A stretch of DNA of 64,000 nucleotides from CAVWUA01 sp963758025 (GTDB lineage: Bacteria; Planctomycetota; Planctomycetia; Isosphaerales; Isosphaeraceae), in the NCBI GenBank assembly GCA_963758025.1, contig CAVWUA010000006.1, positions 124,001 through 188,000 of the forward strand, written 5' to 3'. The position numbers and the translations under genes were made by a program. Within the stretch, counting starts at the first letter, position 1, and every line of letters begins with the position of its first letter. The notes beneath the pieces are model-generated. The model made no database searches. It saw only the letters and a program-made list of their open reading frames with translations, and was not told the DNA's origin. Positions 13,455 through 24,260 of the stretch are shown piece by piece.

Positions 13455-15476
13455 TCACTGATAATAGTCGAAGTCGCGTTCGGTCTTGATCTTCCGTCGC
13501 ACCCGGAAGATGTGGGCGGGGCTGGCGTAGGGATCAAGTCGGACGTAATTCCACTCGCCGTTCCAGAGATACCGGGCGTCACTGATGAGGTCGTGGACCT
13601 GGTATGGCGAGGCCGCGTCGATCCCGAGTTCCCAGTAGGGCACTTGCAGCCAGCCTGACTGGACGTTGTGCGGGTCGAGGTTCACGACAACCAGGAGAAT
13701 GTTCGACAGGTCGGGCGTCGCCTTGGTGTAGAAGATCATCCGATCGTTGTCGATCCGCTGGAACCGCACGGTGCGATCGTCCTGCAGCGCCGGGTTCTCG
13801 CGCCGGATGGCATTGATCCGGGCGACGTAATCGACGAGGTTCCCCGGCGCGTCCAGGTTCCAGTAGCGGACCTGATACTTCTCGCTATCGAGATATTCCT
13901 CGGAGCCGTGCTTGACAGGCTCGCCAACGCACTGCTCGAACGGGGGGCCGTAGATACCATACGTCGCCCCCAGGGTAGCAGCCAGCGCCAGGCGGATCTG
14001 GAAACCGGGACGACCGCCCGTCTGGAGGAACTCGTGGAGGATGTCGGGCGTGTTGGCGAAGAGGTTCGGCCGCATGTACTCGGCCACCTCGGTCTGAGTC
14101 AGTTCGGTAAAGTACTCGGTCAGACCCGCCTTCTCGTTGCGCCAGGTGAAGTAGCTGTACGACTGCGGATAGCCGCTCTTGGCCAGATAGCGCATGACCT
14201 TCGGCCGGGTGAACGCCTCGGCCAGAAAGATCGTGTCGGGGTCGCGGTCCCAGACCTCGCGGATACACCACTCCCAGAACGGGAATGCCTTGGTGTGCGG
14301 GTTATCAACGCGGAAGATCTTCACGCCGTGCTCGACCCAGAACAGGAAGACGTCGCGCAGGCCGCGCCAGAGCCCTTGCCAGTCGTCGCTCTCGAAGTTG
14401 ATCGGGTAGATGTCCTGGTACTTCTTCGGCGGGTTCTCGGCATACTTGATCGTGCCATCGGGGCGATGGCGGAACCACGCGGGATGCTCCTTGACCCACG
14501 GGTGGTCCGGCGAGCACTGGAAGGCGATATCGAGCGCGATCTCGATCCCATGCTCCTTCGCGGCGGCGATCAGGTGCTCGAAGTCCTCCATCGTGCCCAG
14601 TTCGGGATGAATGGCGGTATGGCCTCCTTCCTCGCTACCGATCGCCCAGGGGCTGCCGGGGTCGTTCGGGCCGGGGGTCAGGGTGTTGTTCGGCCCCTTG
14701 CGGTAGCTCCGGCCGATCGGGTGGATCGGCGGCAGGTAGAGCACGTCGAAGCCCATGCTGGCGATGTACGGCAAGCGGGCCTCGACATCCCGGAACGTGC
14801 CGTGACGGCCCGGCTCGGGAGAGGCCGAGCGGGGGAACATCTCATACCATGCGCCGTAACGGGCCCGCTCGCGCTCGACGGTGATGCCGAGCATCCGGTC
14901 GTAGGTCCGGGCGTGGGTGCGGTCGGGGTATTGCTCCATCTTCTCGGTAAGGGACGGTTCCAGCGCCTCGGCCACGCGGCTAGCCTGGTCACGCTCACTG
15001 GCAATGAAGTCGGCACGATCTCGAAGCCACTTCGCGTCATCGCTTGACGCCCGCGCGGCGGCCTCTCGCACGAGCTGGGTCCCTTCGAGCAGTTCGCTCG
15101 GCACCTGCTGACCCGCCTCGCTCTTCTTGACCAGTTCCTTGTACCAGGTGGCGAAGTGATCGACCCACGCCTGGAGAGTGTATTCCCAGCGTCCTTGCTC
15201 CAGAACGGTAAACGAGGCCGTCCAGCGGTCGTTCCCCTTGGGCTCCATCCGCTCCTCGTTCCAGGTTTTCTCACCGAGCTTGCGATAGCGGACGACCGCT
15301 TTGATCTCGTCGTGCCCTTCGGCGAAGATATCGGCCGAGACATCGACGTTCTGACCGACCGTCCGCTTGATCGGGAAGCGCCCGTGGTCGATTTCCGGCT
15401 TGACCCCCTCGATAATCACGCGAGATGGGGGATGTTCCATCGCCGTGCTCTGCCCCGAACGCCCTGCCGACGCCAT
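13455..15476 (-). CDS. glgE: Alpha-1,4-glucan:maltose-1-phosphate maltosyltransferase
   Basis: Intact 673-residue GH13_3 enzyme that extends alpha-1,4-glucan with maltosyl units from maltose 1-phosphate. Diagnostic sequences are RVIIEGVKPEIDHGRFPIKRT at the start, YGAWYEMFPRS, FDVLYLPPIHPIG, the nucleophile region VKIFRVDNPHTKAFPFW (Asp near residue 387), TIFLAEAFTRPKVM (Glu near 419) and NTPDILHEFLQ. ATG 15476 was chosen because GGGAGGAG lies 7-14 bases upstream and the length then equals the family norm; the frame extends further up without homology. It is the first gene of the minus-strand glucan operon and the key enzyme defining it as a GlgE pathway. Confidence 0.95.
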   Translation of the reverse strand: MASAGRSGQSTAMEHPPSRVIIEGVKPEIDHGRFPIKRTVGQNVDVSADIFAEGHDEIKAVVRYRKLGEKTWNEERMEPKGNDRWTASFTVLEQGRWEYTLQAWVDHFATWYKELVKKSEAGQQVPSELLEGTQLVREAAARASSDDAKWLRDRADFIASERDQASRVAEALEPSLTEKMEQYPDRTHARTYDRMLGITVERERARYGAWYEMFPRSASPEPGRHGTFRDVEARLPYIASMGFDVLYLPPIHPIGRSYRKGPNNTLTPGPNDPGSPWAIGSEEGGHTAIHPELGTMEDFEHLIAAAKEHGIEIALDIAFQCSPDHPWVKEHPAWFRHRPDGTIKYAENPPKKYQDIYPINFESDDWQGLWRGLRDVFLFWVEHGVKIFRVDNPHTKAFPFWEWCIREVWDRDPDTIFLAEAFTRPKVMRYLAKSGYPQSYSYFTWRNEKAGLTEYFTELTQTEVAEYMRPNLFANTPDILHEFLQTGGRPGFQIRLALAATLGATYGIYGPPFEQCVGEPVKHGSEEYLDSEKYQVRYWNLDAPGNLVDYVARINAIRRENPALQDDRTVRFQRIDNDRMIFYTKATPDLSNILLVVVNLDPHNVQSGWLQVPYWELGIDAASPYQVHDLISDARYLWNGEWNYVRLDPYASPAHIFRVRRKIKTERDFDYYQ

Positions 15477-15645
15477 GAGGATGCTCCTCCCGTTGCGTTG
15501 AAAGTCGATGTGAAGTTGGGAAAACAGAACGGCCCGGCCATCTCTCCATGCGCCGGACCCGAATTCCCGAAAAGACTGGGAAAATGCTGAGCGTCCGTGC
15601 GTCACACGTTGACGTGGCGTTGGAAATGCCACGCCCAGGTGATCG

Positions 15646-15906
15646 TCACGATGCTCTGGCCTTCGGGAGTAGCTCCCCGTTCCGGTGCAGGGTTTCCATG
15701 TCCGAGTAACCGCCAATGAACTCATCGCCGATGAAGATCATCGGTACGGTGGGATATCCCCCCTGCTCCGCCGAGATCTTTTGGCGCAGTTCGGGATTGT
15801 TCGTCACGTCCGTCTCTTCAAAGGGCAAGTCGAGCTCCGACAGTAACCGCCTGGCGTTCACGCAGTACGGACACGTCGGCTTGATGTACATTCGGATTGG
15901 TTTCAT
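15646..15906 (-). CDS. grxC: Glutaredoxin, GrxC type
   Basis: Intact 86-residue glutaredoxin, a glutathione-dependent thiol-disulfide oxidoreductase of the cytoplasm. It has the dithiol active site CPYC (residues 14-17), the cis-proline motif TVPMIFI and the GGYSDM glutathione-binding loop. The size matches GrxC. It lies 169 bases upstream of glgE on the same strand but is probably a separate unit, because the gap contains the strong ribosome site of glgE and no overlap. Confidence 0.9.
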   Translation of the reverse strand: MKPIRMYIKPTCPYCVNARRLLSELDLPFEETDVTNNPELRQKISAEQGGYPTVPMIFIGDEFIGGYSDMETLHRNGELLPKARAS

Positions 15907-16032
15907 GATCCTACCCTACCTCTCACTTCACATCACGATGCGTGCGGACCGACCTGGAGCATTAGCCGTCATGTTTAGCATCTTCCATTCCAACGAACGT
16001 GAAAAATGCAAAGAATCGACTCCCGACGCGCC

Positions 16033-16997
16033 TTACCGGGGCTCCGGCAGCGTGACGCGAGCAAGGTAGATACGGGTCTTCCCTTCGTGTGAGGAATAGT
16101 AGCTGACCCAGAGTTCCCCCTCGTGCCAGACCAGCCCCGGATAGCTGGTATCGCCTCCCGAGGGAAGTGTCACGACCGGCTCGTAGGCCCCTTGAGGGTC
16201 CATGCGGGCGATGACGGTCACGGTTCCCTTGGCGGTGTGCTCGCGGCTCCCGGCCCAGAGATGGCCGGCGGGATCGGCAATGAAGTTCGGCCCGCCAAGC
16301 CGATGATCGATTTCGTGCCACTCCCAGTCGGTGAACGGGGCGTGGCTGGTGCCGATCCAGCCGTGACGGTTTTCCGCCTCCCGACGCACCAGGGCGATCA
16401 TCGTCCCATCCGGCAGGAACCGCAAGGTCGATTCCCCGGCCCCGGGCACGTGCCATTCGGTGATCTCGTCGTAGTGAATGCCGTCCTTGCTGGTGTAGAG
16501 AAACGCCTGTGAGCCGCTGTTCAGATACGAGACGCCATACGCCCGCCCGTCGTGCCAGGTGACGCGCCAGAGCCAGTGGCCGTCGGCGAGGATCGGTAAC
16601 GGCGGCGACCAGGTACGGCCGTCCTCGGAGAAGCTCACGCGGGGCCGCCGCGAGCGGAGCTTCGTCCCCTCATACACCGAGCCGCCAAGGGAGAGCATCA
16701 GGCGGCCATCGGGGGTGATCGACAGCTTCGGGTCGCGCAGGTCCACCCCTGGCTCGGCCACCGAGGCGGCCGACGACCACGCGCGGCCGTCCTCCGAGGT
16801 CAGCACCCGGATCGTGCCGTCAAGACTTCCAGCGTGCGTGTCGGACTCGCGGAAGACGCAGAACCAGCGGTCGTGGAACCGGATCAGATCGGTGAAGCGC
16901 AATGCGGGGCCTCGTCCCAGATCTTGCGGACCTCGACCACCTCCGCGTCGGGGGCGGCGGCGAGCAGGCAGGCGACCAGCGGTAGGATCGTCGTCAA
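16033..16997 (-). CDS. Secreted sialidase/BNR-repeat-like protein, one frame break
   Basis: Six-bladed-propeller protein related to exo-alpha-sialidases and BNR-repeat proteins, about 321 residues. A short signal peptide (TTILPLVACLLAAAPDA) leads into VVEVRKIWDEAPHCA, then the propeller starts FTDLIRFHDRWFCVFRE. Asp-box-like repeats include TSEDGRAWSS, SEDGRTWSPP and TSKDGIHYDE. The frame changes near 16903, one base apparently missing between HCA and FTDL. TTG 16997 was chosen as start because GGGAG lies about 8 bases upstream and the signal peptide follows directly. True sialidase activity is doubtful: I cannot locate the full Arg triad. It diverges from the GHL10 gene. Confidence 0.7.
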
Positions 16998-17205
16998 CGT
17001 TGCACTCCCGGAAGGCTCGAAGGTCAGGGCGTTCCCGGCCTCTAGGGTAGCCCACTTGGCGAAGATCGCAACCGTCTACCGCGCCGACGGCCGAGCTTGG
17101 CCTTGCCGGAAAGATCGCATTCTCGGCATCCTGGAAGGGCGCGAGACGGTGCCTGAAGCGTCCCGCGACTCGACCGACGCCCCCCGAAGACCGAAGGATC
17201 ATCGG

Positions 17206-18729
17206 ATGTTCCCGAAGCGTTCACTCCTCGCCTTTCTGGCCCTGTTGACCGTCCTATTCCGTCCTCAAACCAGTATCTCGCAAGAGGTGAAAGCCGACAC
17301 GCCCCCCACCTCTCCCCGCGAATTCCGCGCGGTCTGGGTGGCGACCGTCGGCAATATCGACTGGCCTTCCCGCCCCGGACTCTCCAACGACGCGCAGAAG
17401 CGCGAGGCCATCGCGATTCTCAACCGCGCGGCGGAGCTGAACCTCAATGCGATCATCTTCCAGGTGCGAACCTCGGCCGATGCCCTGTACGACTCGAAGC
17501 TGGAACCGTGGTCGGCCTTCCTGACCGGCACCCAGGGACAGGCACCCGAGCCGTTTTATGACCCCTTGCGGTTCTGGATTGACGAGGCCCACCAGCGCGG
17601 CTTGCAACTGCATGCCTGGTTCAACCCGTTCCGCGCCCGATACTCCGGGGCGAAGGGGGAGGAATCGGCCCGCCACATCAGCAAGACCCATCCCGAGTTG
17701 GTGAAGACCTACGGCAACCAGCTCTGGCTCGATCCGGGAGAGCCGGAGGCCCAGGAGCATTCGTACAACGTCTTCATGGACGTGGTGCGCCGGTACGACA
17801 TCGACGGCGTGCATATCGACGACTACTTCTATCCGTATCCCATCCCCGACCCGGAAAACAAAGGGCGAGAACTGGACTTCCCCGACGAGCCGAGCTGGAC
17901 GAGGTACCGTGAATCCGGCGGATCGCTCGACAAACGGGCCGACTGGCGGCGGCAGAACATCAACTCCTTGATCGCGCGGATCTACCACGGCATCAAGGCC
18001 GAGAAGCCGCACGTGCAGTTCGGCATCAGCCCGTTCGGCATCGCGCGGCCCGGCCGCCCGGCGGTCGTGAAGGGGTTCGACCAGTACGAGAAGCTCTACG
18101 CCGACGCCGAGCGCTGGCTCGCCGAAGGATGGTGCGACTACTGGACGCCGCAGCTTTACTGGACGATCGACGCCCCCGCCCAGCCGTACCGGGCGTTGCT
18201 CGAATTCTGGGTCGCGCGGAACGCGAAGGGGCGGCACGTCTGGCCGGGGAACTTCACCAGCCGGGTCGGCCTGCGGGGTCGCGACTGGGAGCCGGAGGAG
18301 ATCCTGAACCAGATCGCCGTGACCCGCGAAACACCGGGCGCGACGGGCAACGTCCACTTCAGCATGAAGGTCTTTCTGGAAGACCGCAAGCAGATCGTCG
18401 AGCGGTTGAAAGATGGCCCGTATCGCGTCCCGGCCCTCGTCCCTCCCTCCCCCTGGCTCGACGATAAGGCCCCCGCCAGGCCATCGCTGACACTGAAAAC
18501 GGACGGCGATACGACCCTCGTCACGCTCGAACCGGCCGAGGGGGAGCCGCCCTTCCTCTGGTCGGTCTTCGTCCGTCGGGGCGATGAATGGCAGTTCTCC
18601 GTCCACCCCGGCGCGAGTCGCCGTCTGACGTTCCCCGCCGACGACGGCCCCATCAATGGGATCTCCGCCGCCGCCGTGGATCGCCTCGGCAACGAAAGTC
18701 CCCGCGTTTCGGCGACCCCCGCGCGTTGA
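17206..18729 (+). CDS. GHL10 (DUF187) family secreted glycoside hydrolase-like protein
   Basis: Intact 507-residue exported protein of the glycosyl-hydrolase-like GHL10/YddW family, thought to act on peptidoglycan or other glycans. A signal peptide (about 1-25, LLAFLALLTVLF) is followed by the family opening REFRAVWVATVGNIDWPS. Further hallmarks are LNAIIFQVRTSADALYDS, LHAWFNPFRARYSG, LWLDPGEPEAQEHS, DIDGVHIDDYFYPYP, QFGISPFGIARPG and CDYWTPQLYW. The C-terminal ~90 residues form an Ig-like appendage. ATG 17206 has AAGGA about 12 bases upstream. It converges with the double-ThuA gene (10 bases between stops). Confidence 0.88.
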   Translation: MFPKRSLLAFLALLTVLFRPQTSISQEVKADTPPTSPREFRAVWVATVGNIDWPSRPGLSNDAQKREAIAILNRAAELNLNAIIFQVRTSADALYDSKLEPWSAFLTGTQGQAPEPFYDPLRFWIDEAHQRGLQLHAWFNPFRARYSGAKGEESARHISKTHPELVKTYGNQLWLDPGEPEAQEHSYNVFMDVVRRYDIDGVHIDDYFYPYPIPDPENKGRELDFPDEPSWTRYRESGGSLDKRADWRRQNINSLIARIYHGIKAEKPHVQFGISPFGIARPGRPAVVKGFDQYEKLYADAERWLAEGWCDYWTPQLYWTIDAPAQPYRALLEFWVARNAKGRHVWPGNFTSRVGLRGRDWEPEEILNQIAVTRETPGATGNVHFSMKVFLEDRKQIVERLKDGPYRVPALVPPSPWLDDKAPARPSLTLKTDGDTTLVTLEPAEGEPPFLWSVFVRRGDEWQFSVHPGASRRLTFPADDGPINGISAAAVDRLGNESPRVSATPAR

Positions 18730-18739
18730 CGCCAAGCGA

Positions 18740-21700
18740 TCATGGGGCCTCGGGGTTCTCGCTCAGCAGGTAGGCCAGCAGGTCGCGCAGTTCCTCGGGC
18801 GTCTTCACCAGGCCCGCCGGCATCGGGGAGACGTCCTGGAGCGACCGCTCCGCGATCTCGGCACGGGGAATCGTCCGCCGGGTCGTGTCCGACTGAAGCA
18901 GCTCCACCCGCTCGTCCGTCTCGCTCAGGACGAGGCCCGAGAGGACCTGGCCGTCCTTCGTGGCGAGGGTCGTCGCGCGGAAGATCGGAGCGACCTGCTG
19001 GCTGGGCAGGAGAACCGACTCGACGACGTGGGGGACGGTGAACCGGCGCGCGGCCCCCGCCAGGCTCGGCCCACCCAGGACCGGACGATCCGGCACGATC
19101 GCATGACAGCGAGCGCAGCCCAGCCCGTCGGCGCTGAACAGCAGGCGTCCCCGTTCGGCGTCTCCCTCGCGGCGAGCTCGCGCCCAGTCCACGTCGAGGA
19201 ACACCTGGGGAACCGTCGTCCCGTCACCGGGCGAGCCGGCCTTAAGCCGCTCGGCCAGGGAGGCGATGCCCAGCTTCTCGGGCATCGTGGCGACCACTCG
19301 CTCGGAAGCCTTGTACGAGATCTCCGGCCCCGACTGGTCCCGCAAGGCGTGCAGGCGGATCAGAATGTCGTTGCTGCCGGGTTGCAGGTCGAGTGTCCGC
19401 ACGTCCGCCCCGCCGACCTCCTGCCCATTGTGCCAGACGGCCGCGTCCTCCTCCGCGACCGTCAGTTTCGCCGTCTCGGCCGCCCCGGCCTGAAGCCGGA
19501 AGTAGGCGTAATAGGCAAGTGGCCCCGATGCGGGGGACGGCAACGGGATGCGACCGTCCCGCGCCTCGACCGCCTGCCAGATCCGCATCGCACCGCCGAC
19601 CGGATACGACGCCGAGAGGTCAACTGGCCCCCCTTCGGGACGCGCTTCCCCCGCGTCGGTCCCCTCAGCCAGAAATGGCCCGACAAGCCAGACGCGCTCG
19701 ACCCCCCGCGACGGGATCGCCGCCAGCCGACGCCCCTCGACAGCCCGTCTCATGCGTTCCACCAGGGGTTGAAGCTCCGCGTCATTCAGCAGGTTCAGAG
19801 AGTATGCCGCTTGCAGACGAATGGCGTCGTCCGGGTCAGACTGGAGCCGCTCGCGGAGCGTCTGGACGAGCGCGGTCTGCTCGGGCGTCCGTGGCGTCTG
19901 TTTCCAGAGTTCCGCGATGGTGAAGCTGCCGATGGGACCGAGCGCCTTGAGGTCCACCGTCTCGTCGGCATACGGCACGACGAATTTGGCGTTCTCGGCC
20001 GGATAATCGAGCGCGAGCCCCTCGGGTGCCCCTTGCAACCGGGGCGGCACCGTCAGCTTGATCCCGGCGGCGAGCACGGCCGCCAGTCGCGTGGCGGGGT
20101 CGTCGGCACGGCTGAGGGCGTCCAGACGCTCCGGCGCGAGCCTCGCCAACAGGACCGCCGACGTCTGCCGCAAGTACGTGTCGCGGCTCCGCGCCGGGCC
20201 GGTCGCGACGGCTTCCGGGGGCATCTCGTCCGTCCGCATCAGCCCGCCCAGTGCCGCGAGAACGACCGCCGGATCCTCATCCTTCAGCGCATCCTTGAAG
20301 ACCTCGCGCGACGACTCCGCCCCGTCGAAGAACGTCCCCAAGGCGCGGATCGCTTGCCGCCGGACGCCCGCATCCGGGTCGCTTGCCAGCGTGAGCAGGG
20401 CCTCGCGCGCACGTTCCCGGCCCGACGCTCCGGCCAGCCAGACGAGGTGCCGTAGCGCCGGCCTCGCGCCGCTCTGGCGCCGCTCGACCTCCAGCCGGGA
20501 GACCGCCGCCTCGGTCATCCCCGGCCGTCGGAGGATCTCCTGGTGGGCGAACGCCCGGCGGGACGGCGAGGGATCGTACAGCTCCTTCCAGAGCTGGTCG
20601 TCGGGCAGCCGCGTCACATCGACCGGGTGGAACGGGTGCGCTTGCGGGTCGTCGGCCGTCGTGATCAGGACGAGGTCACTGACATAATGCGGCGACCATT
20701 CGTTGTTCCGCATGTAGCAGACCGTGGCGAAGACCCGCCCCCCACGGCCGACGGCGACCCCCACCGGCCTCGCGTCGTTCGTGCAACGGAGCAAAGGCGG
20801 CGATACCTCCTCCGCCCGGAAGCTCGCCCCGCGCGGGGAGGGACGGAAGACGCTCAGCAAACGCTGTCCCCAGCGGGCCATCAGGAGCGTGCCTCGGTCT
20901 TCCTCGGGCAAGAGCGACTCAGCGTAGAACGCCAGGCCGCACGGAACCTCCCGGCCCAGGGTGTCAGTCATCGTCGCCAGCACGTCGGCGCGGTCGGGGG
21001 TCTTCTCGGCCATCCACCCGCGAGGCCACTGGAAGTCGGCCCCTTCGGTCACGTGCAGCAAACGGGCGGGGACGTAGTCGCCGGGCCTGGACTCGTGATC
21101 GTTGTCCGTGGTGAACAGGTTCCCGCGCTCGTCGAACGCCAGGCCCCCCGGCCCTCGCAGGCCGAACGCCAGCGGAGCGAGTTTGCCCTCGGGAGAGAGG
21201 CGAAAGATGCCCCCCTGGCCGTTGTACGGCACGCTCGCCCCGCCCGGCAGGTGGATCGTCCAGTGTCCCCAGTGGTCGGGCCGATGCTCGTAATCGCCGT
21301 AGTTCAGCAAGGGGTCTCCCGTGGCGATAGTGAGGCTCCCATCCAGGCCCCACGCCAGGCTCTTGAAGGTGACGTGCAGATCGACCGGCAAGCCCCAGAC
21401 CAGCCGCTCGGGCCGAAGCCCCACCCTCGCGGTGCGGGCGCCCCGGAAGACGTACAGGGCACTCATCGTCAAGGCATAGACGTCATCCCCCCGGATGGCG
21501 ATGTCCGTGACCCACGTATCGGGCGGGAAGCGGTAGAGCAACGTGCGAGGGCCATAGCCGCCCCGGTCGTCCGGCTCATAGACGAACAGCCCCTCCCGAC
21601 CGCCGACGAACAGCCGCCCCTCGCTGTCGGGACGGATCGAGAGCAGCGATTCCGACTCCGAACGGTCCAGGCGGACGACCTTCAGCCGGGGGTCGGGGGC

Positions 21701-23930
21701 CTCGTAATCCGGGGTCCCGTCCGGGCTCGGTCCCGCCCGCGAGACGACCGGAGGCGCGGCCAGCCCGAGCACCGCCGGGTTCCCCTTCGACGAGGCATCG
21801 GCCAGGGGCGCGGCCTCCTCATCAAAATGCCAGAGCCCGATCGTCCGGTCGTCGGGCTCAAACGGCGCTTCGGGAACCCCCGCGACCGACCGCGCGCCGG
21901 CGGTGATCCGCACCTCATCCACCAGCCCCGCGCACCCCAGCCCGCCCGGCGGGTACGACCCGAAGTAGAGCGGCGACGGCTTCGGCGTCCCGACCCCGCG
22001 CGTGATTGGAGTGTCGTTGATCACCTTACCATCGATTAACAGCCGAATACGGCCAGGTTCGTATATCATCATGACATGGTGCCATTGATGATCGACGATG
22101 TTCACTCCCGAGTCGATGACCTGGGGCGTATAGCCCGGAAGGTAGGCGTGGAAGTTCCCCGAACCGGCTGCCGAGTAGATCTCCCAGTGGTCGCTGGATT
22201 CTTTCAACCCATTGGCGACAAAGAGGTTAAAGCCGGACTTCGACTCCAGCTTGACCCAGCACTCGACGGTCAACGGCGGCTTCTGGTAAGCGTCGATCGG
22301 CTGTGCCGCGACCTGCCCGACGCGCGGGTCGAGCGCCCGACCGAAGCGGCCGTCGGGGTGGGTCAGCGGGCGTGAAAGTGATGCTGATGTTGGCGGCTCG
22401 TCGGGCAAGGTCCGACCGGCCGCCCAGGTGCTGCCGCGACGGATCAGCCTGGCAGTACCGGGGTTACGGATCGCCGCCGCGTCGTGACCGAGCACCGTTT
22501 GGAAGATCCGCCCCGCGCCGAGGGCATGGGCGAAGGCCATCGGCGCGACCTCCCCACTGACCTTCGAGCGGGCTTTCGCCAGCGGTTCAATCGGCGCAAC
22601 TCCTTGCTGGGCAAAGTATAACTCGTCGGTCGTGTCGTAGGCGGTCATCCCCTGGGTGATCGGATGATCCGTGTCGCTGATCTCGACCCGGAAGGGGCCA
22701 TACGGGTCGTGAGCGCTCTTGCCCTCGACCCACACCCGGCGGGCGAGCTGGCGGTATCCGGGCCAGTCGGTGAAGGCCCCGTTGGCGAAGTGGATGATGG
22801 CCAGGCCCGTCCCCTGGCGGATCGTCTCCAGGAAGGTCGCCTTCCCCTCATCGCTCAGGCCGGGACGCTCCCAGTTCATCGTGTTCAGAACGATCAGGTC
22901 GTAGTCCGCCAGCCGTTTTTCGCCCAGAGCCTCCAGCCCCTCGATGACCGTGACCCGGAACCTCGGGTCGGCGATCAGGGCCGCGCAGGGCCTCGGTGGT
23001 GGTCTTGGGATCGTGCGCCGGGTGCTGCGGGCCGGTCACGATGGCGGCCTTGATCGGCGGTTCCGCCCCGCCGACCGTCAACGCCCCCTCCGGAACGGTC
23101 GAATCGACGCCCCCCTCGGGCACGTCGGCATGGGCCGTCCAGAGGATCGCGTTCAGGACCATCCGTCGCACGTTTTCCACACCCCAGTTCGTGTGGAAAT
23201 GCCCCCCGGTGTAGCCGAACCCCCGCCCGCCGTCGTCCCGTTCGACGGCCCACGCGACGGTCTCCGGCGCGGCCTCGCCGGGAATCGCCGCCTTGAGGAT
23301 CGGCACCAGCCGGGGGTCATCCGGGCGGAACCGGATGTTGTAGTAGAACTCCTCGCGGAGGTCGAACGGCGACAGCCCCCGGCTGATCGGGTGCTCCGGA
23401 CTGGCGATCTGGCAAGGGGCCGTGATCGTCTGGATCTTCGAGAACCACCCGTTCGGCGCATCGCCGTGCTCGTAGTCGAAGTATCCCCCGATCCAGTCGA
23501 GGAACCTGTCACCCGCCCCCTCCGTCGGCACGAAGACGGTGTAATGGATCGCGACGAATCCGACCCCCTTCTTCATCAAGGCGCTGAGCGTCTTCAGGTG
23601 ATCGTCGCGCAGCAGGGGGTGATCCTGCACGTTGTGGTCGGAGCCGTCGCAGAAGAGGACGATCGTATCGGCATCGTCGAGCGCGTGCGGGTCCTCGGGC
23701 CAGCCGTCGGTATAGACGGACGCCCGGATCTCCCCCGCGTTCGGCGATGATTCCAGGCACGCCTTCAGCAGACGCATCCCTTTTTCGTATTCATGGGCGC
23801 CGGGACCGTGACTTTTCGTGCCGGCGATCAGGGCGACCCGCGTGACCGGCTCCTCGGCAAAGGCGGTTCGGCTCAGGCTGAGCAAGGCGCACGCCACGCC
23901 CAGCAGGCACGCCGTCAGAGTTCTTCCCAT
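18740..23930 (-). CDS. Giant double-ThuA / LamG / dehydrogenase propeller / HEAT / cytochrome c protein, one frame break
   Basis: Exported multidomain protein of about 1,730 residues. Order: signal peptide (1-26); ThuA-like domain (about 28-265, VALIAGTKSHGPGAHEYEKG, VGFVAIHYTVFVP); a second ThuA-like unit (about 300-475, DYDLIVLNTMNWERPG, GLAIIHFANGAFTDWPGY); LamG-like jelly roll (about 550-700, LTVECWVKLES, LWHFDEE); glucose/sorbosone-dehydrogenase-like propeller (about 760-1070); HEAT-like repeats; a sugar-binding-like stretch (HNGQEVGGADV); and a PVC-type cytochrome c with heme motif CARCH (about residue 1605). The frame changes near 22970 inside the second ThuA unit; its beginning (TTEALR) and end are collinear. 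ThuA proteins are linked to trehalose and other sugar use, and PVC cytochromes to periplasmic sugar oxidation; the exact reaction is unknown. Confidence 0.85.
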
Positions 23931-24260
23931 GCGTCCAACCTATCCCGTAGGGTGAGTGAGCGCAGCGCGACCCACCGATGAATCCTCTTGGATCGGTGGG
24001 TTTCGCTGCATTCACCCACCCGACACGATGCCCTTTGTGACTGGATTGCTCGCCAAGGCGGTTGAGGTGGCCCGCCTCATCGCTTCGCTTCTTTGCGTTC
24101 TTCCCTGGCGACCTTTCGCGCCCTTGCGAGAAACTCTTCATCCCCGATCTCGCTCGGTGCTTGCGACCGCCCCCAACCGGCATTATGCTGCGCAGTCTAA
24201 TGGTCGGACACCCGGCGGGCAACCGGGAAGGCCGGACGAAGCGGCGGGGAACCCTTTGAC
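23931..24260. other. Intergenic region, 330 bases, with palindrome and low-complexity tract
   Basis: No gene seen. It holds the 23949-24020 imperfect palindrome (listed separately) and, around 24075-24130, a degenerate tract built from repeats of the form TTTGCG/TTCGCT, which on the minus strand reads as GCAAAG-like units. Tracts of this kind recur in planctomycete genomes. The region separates the minus-strand double-ThuA gene from the plus-strand alpha/beta hydrolase, so divergent promoters must lie here, but I cannot pick out clear boxes. Confidence 0.5.
23949..24020. repeat. Imperfect 30-bp palindromic intergenic repeat
   Basis: Two 30-base arms, GGGTGAGTGAGCGCAGCG... and its inverted partner ending ...TTCACCCACCC, match at 25 of 30 positions around a 12-base centre. 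A related single arm occurs at 48692-48723, and shorter related ends at about 25164-25182 and 39461-39474. This looks like a dispersed MITE/REP-type element with a core of TGCAGCGAAACCCA. Confidence 0.6.

Noticed and set aside
13668..15047. 459-residue open frame on the plus strand
   Set aside because: Antisense shadow of the intact glgE gene.
17254..18735. 493-residue open frame on the minus strand
   Set aside because: Antisense shadow of the GHL10 gene, without recognisable motifs.
18656..22039. Two long plus-strand open frames (599 and 498 residues)
   Set aside because: They are opposite the double-ThuA cytochrome protein, whose domains are unmistakable.
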